Of a DNA stretch of 64,000 nt, positions 58,484-64,000 are shown piece after piece. A program made the position numbers and the translations under genes. The notes under the pieces are model-generated. The model was not told where the DNA came from, did no database searches, and saw only the letters and a program-made list of their open reading frames with translations. The DNA is from Megaleporinus macrocephalus (Eukaryota; Chordata; Actinopteri; Characiformes; Anostomidae): NCBI GenBank assembly GCA_021613375.1, contig CM038719.1:34200747-34264746 (forward strand), given 5' to 3'. Each line of letters opens with the position of its first letter. Position 1 is the first letter of the stretch.

Positions 58484-58925
58484 GGGTAAGTCAAAAGTCT
58501 CAGGACACACTTCTTTATTTCAGAAATGAAAGGGAAATCATTATCAACACAGAAAGTCGCAACAACAGCCCCACTGAACATGTTAAGTGTCCTGTCCATG
58601 ATGCTGATCACAGATCTGAAGGTAGAGTTCAGCACCAGGGACATGGTGTTCAGTGTGTTAGTTGTTGCAACTTTCTGTGTTGATAACGTTTGAAACACAA
58701 GAGATACTGCAAATCTGATGTCATCAATTGATTTCTGAGACAATTCTGGCCTTCGTTGATCTGTTACATGACAACCTTCCAATTGGGAAAACGTGCTTTC
58801 GATCCAATATGGCGGCTTTCAAGATGGTGGACATGTTTGGGACATTCATTACTCGCTGGGTTATTCAGATATGTCATTTTCCCTTTCGTTTCTAAAATAA
58901 AGGGTGTCCTGAGACTTTTGACTCT
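58484..58925. mobile_element. MITE with long terminal inverted repeats, 5' of gene 3
   Basis: GTCAAAAGTCTCAGGACAC at the left and GTGTCCTGAGACTTTTGAC at the right, extending about 50 bp inward (TTTATTTCAGAAATGAAAGG against CCTTTCGTTTCTAAAATAAA). An inner inverted pair (TTATCAACACAGAAAGT / ACTTTCTGTGTTGATAA) sits inside. Confidence 0.8.
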
Positions 58926-59095
58926 TGCTTGCTCAAAAGTCTTGATCACTTTCGGTTTTATAAGTTATAGCCTTTTTCCAATATATTCACTGCTAAAGCC
59001 AAAATAATTTGTTTAATTGAGAGACCCTCTGAACAACTTCATTGTTTTTGTTTAAAATGTGCTCATTTTGAAATTGATGTCTCTTTTTGATTTAG

Positions 59096-59563
59096 ACAGC
59101 AACTACAGGAACAACCGGGACAGTACATCTCTGACACCTTCACCTACATCCAAACAGTGAAGGACTTCTGTGACCGAGAAACAGAATGGACAAGTCAGAG
59201 AGAGTCTGAGATAAAGGAAATGACAGAATGTTGCAGAAACAAGGAACCAAAGAACAGTCAGGGTGATATTCTGAGTAACACTCTGAAGGGGCTGGAGGAG
59301 CTTCATATCTTCCTGGACGCAGTGGAAAAGCTAGCAGTCACTTCGCTGTTTGTGTTTATGGTTGAGAGCTTCCCATTGGAGGGGGTGAACACAGAGGCCG
59401 TGCAATCGGTGATCTCAGCAGTCAGAAGTGTGTCCCCACTCCTCATCCCCTTCAAGAGAGAGGACAGAGCTTTCTTCTCACCTGAACCTGACAATGTGGA
59501 CCTGCTAGTCCATCAGCTGCACAAATACATCTGCATTACAAAACAGCTGTGCAAGAAAATAAG
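59096..59563 (+). CDS. ApoL-like gene 3, 5' domain exon
   Basis: Acceptor TTTTTGATTTAG ends at 59095 and donor ATAAG|GTAAGTA follows 59563. 155 full codons, phase 2 both ends. Aligns with the domain exons of genes 1 and 2: start QQLQEQPGQYISDTFTYIQT, QRESEIKEMTE, then LHIFLDAVEKLAVTSLFVFM, IPFKREDRAFFSPE and LVHQLHKYICI. The most diverged of the three: the basic KLEKKLGAVL part is replaced by NKEPKNSQGDILSN, and the LPxLxNVEVLAFQLDKY motif has changed to PEPDNVDLLVHQLHKY. A 24-bp minisatellite begins about 20 bp after the donor. Confidence 0.85.
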
Positions 59564-59581
59564 GTAAGTAATAAAATAAAA

Positions 59582-60445
59582 TCACTACAAAACCAATCAA
59601 ACGTTTTAGTGCACTACCAGTCAAACGTTTTAGATCACCACCAGCCAAACGTTTTAGATCACTACCAGCCAAACGTTTTAGATACACTACCAGTCAAACG
59701 TTTTAGTACACTACCAGTCAAACGTTTTAGTACACTACCAGCCAAACGTTTTAGATCACTACCAGTCAAACGTTTTAGTACACTACCAGCCAAACGTTTT
59801 AGTACACTACCAGCCAAACGTTTTAGATCACTACCAGTCAAACGTTTTAGTACACTACCAGCCAAACGTTTTAGTACACTACCAGTCAAACGTTTTAGAT
59901 CACTACCAGTCAAACGTTTTAGTACACTACCAGCCAAACGTTTTAGTACACTACCAGCCAAACGTTTTAGATCACTACCAGTCAAACGTTTTAGTACACT
60001 ACCAGTCAAACGTTTTAGATCACTACCAGCCAAACGTTTTAGATACACTACCAGCCAAACGTTTTAGTACACTACCAGCCAAACGTTTTAGATCACTACC
60101 AGCCAAACGTTTTAGATCACTACCAGTCAAACGTTTTAGATCACTACCAGCCAAACGTTTTAGACCACTACCAGTCAAACGTTTTAGTACACTACCAATC
60201 AAACTTTTTAGTACACTACCAGCCAAACGTTTTAGAACACTACCAGCCAAACGTTTTAGATCACTACCAATCAAACGTTTTAGATCACTACCAGTCAAAC
60301 GTTTTAGTACACTACCAGTCAAACGTTTTAGATCACTACCAGTCAAACGTTTTAGTACACTACCAGTCAAACGTTTTAGTACACTACCAGTCAAATGTTT
60401 TAGATCACTACCAGTCAAACGTTTTAGTACACTACCAGATTTAGA
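59582..60445. repeat. 24-bp minisatellite in gene 3 intron, about 36 copies
   Basis: Unit TACACTACCAGTCAAACGTT + TTAG, with TAC/GATC and GTC/GCC variants. A three-unit (72-bp) higher-order block recurs from about 59764. Both strands show 8-residue periodic frames (artefact). The unit closely resembles the terminal inverted repeat of the Tc1-type MITE at 4378 (minus-strand right end TACACTACCGCTCAAAAG). Confidence 0.96.
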
Positions 60446-60449
60446 TCCC

Positions 60450-61244
60450 TACTGGTCAAATTAAATAACAGTCCAATACACTACATTTGTTGCGACAGGA
60501 TCACCTTCAACTGTTATTATTATTTATTGCAAGTTATTCACCAAATCTATAGCTGTGTGTCCGTGCGGGACATTTGTTGTCTCATTTTGTGCTAATCAAG
60601 TCATTTTCAGTGGAAGACATTCTGGACTGTAGGCAGATCAGTCTAACACTCGCACTCTCTGATTAAGGAGCGATGCTGTGGTAACATGGGCAGAACATTA
60701 CTCTGCATAGTCATTACATTGTAAACAAGACAGCAGGGAGCTGTGGCCCAAATCTGACCTTTTTCTTCAAATGTGACACAGATGTGTTATCTGTGTGGCA
60801 GTGTGGCTATCAAATCACATACTGATGTTTTCAGTTAGGATTTGACGCACTTGCATTTGTGATACTGGAATCTAATACGTATGCACTTTTACCTTCTGTG
60901 TGAACATAGCCTAAAAGGCAGCGCCCAAGTGTGTTCAGCCATAAAGATGCTGTAGCAGACGTGTAAGTTGGCCATTAATACCATAGCTGCGTTTGGAACT
61001 GCCCCCTATTACAGAGTGCACTATACATCTTATACAATTTTATTTGTTGTTAGAAATCTCAGTGTGGTATTACAGTCTCTATATAGTTCACTATAAATCA
61101 CAAATAGTACATTTGTCAAGTAAATGTCATTTCTCTTTAAATAAATAACAATGCTCATATTTGTGACTTGACAGTGTTGACTTATTAAGTTACTTCACGT
61201 GTATATAGTACATACAAATACAAAGCTAATAAGAAAATTAGAAT
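60450..61244. other. Gene 3 intron, unassigned
   Basis: No repeat termini or exons recognised between the minisatellite and the solo LTR. Confidence 0.3.
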
Positions 61245-61249
61245 GTCAA

Positions 61250-61599
61250 TGTCACGCCCAGCTCGTCCTCCCCTGTCTGAGTCTTTGTTTACATCCTGTC
61301 ATGTCCGCATGGTGTTTGTTTTGATCACGTGCTCCTTGTCTCCGCCCTAGCCCCGCCTGTGTCAGCTGTTTATCATTTTCTATTAGTCTCGTCAGCTGTT
61401 TGCACTTCATTTCCTTGTTATATATACCCTCTGTTTTCCCCTGGCCTTTGTCTGACATTTGTGGTGTACGTGGATGTGTTGTGTTGCATTGTGGTTTGTT
61501 GTTTTCAGCTCGTGTTCTGTGTTTTGTTAAGGATTATATTAAATCAGTTCATCCTTATCTGCGTGTGTCTCCGCCTCCTCTGTCTCCCACAATGTTACA
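61250..61599 (+). mobile_element. Solo LTR, 350 bp, with 5-bp target duplication
   Basis: Begins TGTCACGCCCAGCTCG, ends CCCACAATGTTACA, and is flanked exactly by GTCAA (61245-61249 and 61600-61604). TATA-like TTATATATA at about 61418; the downstream part has ATTAAAT and CCGCCTCC. Inserted in the gene 3 intron in sense orientation. Confidence 0.85.
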
Positions 61600-61679
61600 G
61601 TCAACCAGTAAAAGAAACTTGCACATGACTCTCAGTTTTGTTGTGGTTCCTAAATGCTTTCACTTTTTAGTAATACTAC

Positions 61680-61905
61680 TCACCGTCAGTGGTCAAATGT
61701 CTAGGATGGAAGAAATTTCATTAACTGGCATCCTACTATAGTACCACGCTGGTCTTCAGTAAGCTCTTTAAAACAACCTATTCTTACACTAATGTCTATG
61801 AAGGCAGACTGCATGGTTAGGTGCTTAATTATATACAGGACTGTCATTGGACTGAATGAAACACATGAATTAAATGATTAAGACGTATGTCCCAATAATT
61901 TAGTC
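61680..61905 (-). mobile_element. Tc1-like end fragment in gene 3 intron
   Basis: ACTGGCATCCTACTATAGTA, then GCATGGTTAGGTGCTTAATT and ACACATGAATTAAATGATTA. Same end of the same Tc1 family as 19420-19596, truncated. Confidence 0.55.
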
Positions 61906-62254
61906 CATATGCATGATGAACCTGCAATTGCTAATATGGTTAAAATGGGCCTCTTACAGCTGCTATCTTAAGTGTATGCACTAGTCTGCAGCTCCATGAC
62001 CCTAAACAATGGCCTCTAGCTGGGACATAGATACATTTTAACTTCAAATAGGCTTAGAGCAACGATTCTTGTAGTTTCAGTACAATCTTTAGGGTTACAC
62101 ACCTTAGCAACCCCTTAGTGACACTATATCAACTACATAAGATACTATACAATTGCCAAGCAATACCTTATCAATCCCCTATAGTCAAACAGTCTTCAGA
62201 GACACCACAGCAACCATCCAGTGACATCTGAGCTATCTGTTTCATTGTCTACAG

Positions 62255-62290
62255 GTCCAGTAAGATCCTGGAAGTTACAGGAATTCATCA
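62255..62290 (+). CDS. ApoL-like gene 3, linker exon 2 (36 bp)
   Basis: Acceptor CATTGTCTACAG ends at 62254 and donor CATCA|GTAAGTA follows 62290. Encodes a split Arg, then SSKILEVTGIH with a split His. Same length and phases as linker exon 2 of gene 1. Confidence 0.72.
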
Positions 62291-62388
62291 GTAAGTATCA
62301 TCAATACAAACAGATTCTTCTTTTTTGTCTTTGCCATATTTCTAAGTGTGAACTGAGGTTTGAAATTAATTTATCTGTGTGTAAACAG

Positions 62389-62451
62389 CCACACGACACT
62401 GCTCAGTTTGAACACAAGCCATGACGACTTGAACCAGCTGAGCAGAATCAG
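62389..62451 (+). CDS. ApoL-like gene 3, linker exon 3 (63 bp)
   Basis: Acceptor TGTGTAAACAG ends at 62388 and donor AATCAG|GTAAGAG follows 62451. Encodes HTTLLSLNTSHDDLNQLSRI plus split codons. The last 14 bases and donor are identical to gene 2. Confidence 0.8.
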
Positions 62452-62562
62452 GTAAGAGCATCTCATCTCATCAAGCATTAGTAAAACTCACCTATTAGAT
62501 AGTTTAGATTTTACATTCTGTCCTACTGACCCGGAGTTTAAATCTTATTTCCTTTCTTTCAG

Positions 62563-63352
62563 AATGGATGAGTCCTTCCGACTGACGTACTTATTCGATG
62601 CAGAGGAGTTTGTTAATGAATATGAAATATATAAGGCTGAAATGTCCAAGTCTCTCTCGGGTCTAGAGAAGAATGCGGTTTGTCTGAACAGGATGAAGGA
62701 CGCATACAGCATCTGCACTATAATAGATAGTCTTGCTGGTATTATAGGTGCTTCCCTCTCCATAGCAGGTCTTGTAGGGACATCCCTGACCCTCGCATGG
62801 TGGGGGGGTGTGCTGGGCCTTGTGAGTACGATCATTAGTTTGCTCACTGGCTTCGCAGACTTTACGGTCAATAGGTATTGTGTGAATGAAGCCAAATCCA
62901 CCATCGACAGCTTCATGAGGAACATGCAGAAGGTTGTAGACTGTCTTGAGCAGGCAGCTAGTAGTCAACGTCGTGCTCCACACCTGGATGAGGCTGGTGC
63001 TGAACTTGGAGCTATGAAAGCGATGAAGTATTTTAAGAGATTATCCAAAGGTTTTGACGCCATCATGGATGGAACTGCGGTCCTTGAACCAGTGGACTTT
63101 TCCAGACTAAGCGCACCTATGACACTTGCAGTAAATGGCGCGGCCCTTTTTGCAGATCTTTTGTTCTTCTTCGTAGAACTTTGGAGCATATACAGAAGAA
63201 AGAAGAGTAACGTGTCTCAGCTCATCTGCTCCAGAACAGCTCTGTGGCGTTCAGAGATGGAGACCTGGAAAAGAATGAATGAACGTCTGTGCACAGATAA
63301 AGTGGTGTTCCAGAGGAACAAGGACAAACTAGAGGCAGAGATAAGAAAATAA
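62563..63352 (+). CDS. ApoL-like gene 3, terminal exon (divergent ApoL domain)
   Basis: Acceptor TTCCTTTCTTTCAG ends at 62562; one base completes Arg, then 262 codons from ATG GAT GAG to the stop. It keeps MDESFRLTYLF, a first hydrophobic region (about residues 50-105: ICTIIDSLAGIIGASLSIAG and VLGLVSTIISLLTGFADF), the DxFMRNMQKVVDCLEQ segment, a second hydrophobic stretch (MTLAVNGAALFADLLFFFV) and the QLICSRTALWRSEMETW ending. About 45 residues shorter than gene 2: the linker between the two membrane regions, including the LAADLPDIGxLAKG motif shared by genes 1 and 2, is lost or replaced. Frame open throughout. Predicted protein about 451 residues from exon 59096. A neofunctionalised or relaxed paralogue. 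Confidence 0.85.
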
Positions 63353-63466
63353 TAGAGTGGTTCCCTCCCAGCACAGACTTTACAGTGATGGCACAGTGGT
63401 GTAAAAGGAGCTTTATTGTGGTTCAGTTGGAGCTTCATTTGAAGTTTTTTGCACTTATATAAGCAG

Positions 63467-64000
63467 GGGCGTAGGAGCTAATATGAATCAAAGCCCACCC
63501 TATCCCCTAGATATTACCTATAAGCTGATTCCACTGTAGGTAAGGTAGTAAATCAATGTATAGTGACGTAGAACAACATCTGTGGAATTACAGTAAATTA
63601 CAAATAAATAAACTAAATACAACAATATCTGTTTGTCTGTTTATTATTAGATAAATCCAATTAAAGACCACTTTTTAAACTAAACAAGCTGCTGTCTCTT
63701 CGTTGTTATAATAATTGGTTTAACCATAAACTCTCTATAGTTTAACATTTCCAGCTTGTCAGAGACAAACTAACGTTAAAAGAAAAAAAAATGTTATAAT
63801 ATAATCTTTAGAGGTGCAGGGACTCGCTAGCTACGCCCCTGTTCTGCAGTTTGGGACGTGACCAGAGAGTAATGTAACTTGACGTTTCAGAGTGCTTTCT
63901 GACTAAAGTTAATATAAATGTTAGCTATCCCAAACCTTCCTAGTCTGTTACCATAACAACACATTATACTAAAGCTGTTTTATTGCAGTATATTTTGCTG
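63467..64000. repeat. Right copy of the segment at 7.37-8.06 kb
   Basis: Same landmarks in the same order and orientation as the left copy, from CAAAGCCCACCCTATCCCCT (63491) to GTTACCATAACAACACATTA (63946), and still matching when the window ends. It starts about 115 bp after the gene 3 stop, so the first AATAAA after gene 3 (about 63603) lies inside it. Confidence 0.85.

Noticed and set aside
59549..60418. Frames with RFSTLPVK / SVLKRLTG repeats on both strands
   Set aside because: 24-bp intronic minisatellite; not coding.

Overview
The window is vertebrate nuclear DNA, almost certainly from a ray-finned (teleost) fish. Genes are sparse and split by GT-AG introns. Most of the sequence is interspersed or tandem repeat of types common in teleosts: Tc1/mariner elements and their MITEs, hAT scraps, Ty3/gypsy fragments, tRNA-headed SINEs and minisatellites. 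No bacterial-style operon, CRISPR array, rRNA or bona fide tRNA gene was seen. The species cannot be fixed from this sequence alone.

The left end (1-13.9 kb) holds one sulfotransferase first coding exon (minus, near 2.7-2.9 kb). It also holds an 80-bp AT-rich tandem array split by a Tc1-type MITE, and one GIMAP/AIG1-type GTPase exon (plus, 8.87-9.69 kb) lying between two direct copies of a palindromic repeat.

The core of the window is three apolipoprotein-L-like genes. Gene 1 is on the minus strand (about 21.06 to 14.30 kb). Genes 2 and 3 are on the plus strand (43.87-46.41 kb and 59.10-63.35 kb). All three share one architecture: a large 5' domain exon of about 155-195 codons, two short linker exons, and a terminal exon carrying the whole ApoL membrane region. 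Every internal junction is phase 2, so the reading frame runs unbroken from the 5' domain exon to the stop in each gene. The initiating exon is not proven for any of them; short candidates are listed for genes 2 and 3. Gene 1 carries two tandem copies of its terminal exon, each with its own splice acceptor, stop codon and AATAAA, so it could encode two different C-termini.

The rest (24-43 kb and 46.5-58 kb) is repeat-rich. It includes a foldback-like element (27.6-30.3 kb), a solo LTR with target-site duplication (33.5-34.4 kb), and degraded gypsy and hAT polyproteins (34.6-40.1 kb). It also includes a Tc1 element nested in another Tc1 element upstream of gene 2, a 26-bp minisatellite of about 70 copies downstream of gene 2, and further minisatellites and a second solo LTR around and inside gene 3. 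A segment 5' of the GIMAP exon (7.37-8.06 kb) is repeated downstream of gene 3 (63.47 kb to the window end). This suggests either a segmental duplication or a shared long repeat.

GIMAP GTPases and ApoL proteins are both linked to intracellular immunity and membrane biology in vertebrates. Their proximity therefore looks like an immune-type gene cluster, but that functional reading is inference. All gene models were made by eye from splice signals, frame continuity and comparison of the three paralogues with each other.
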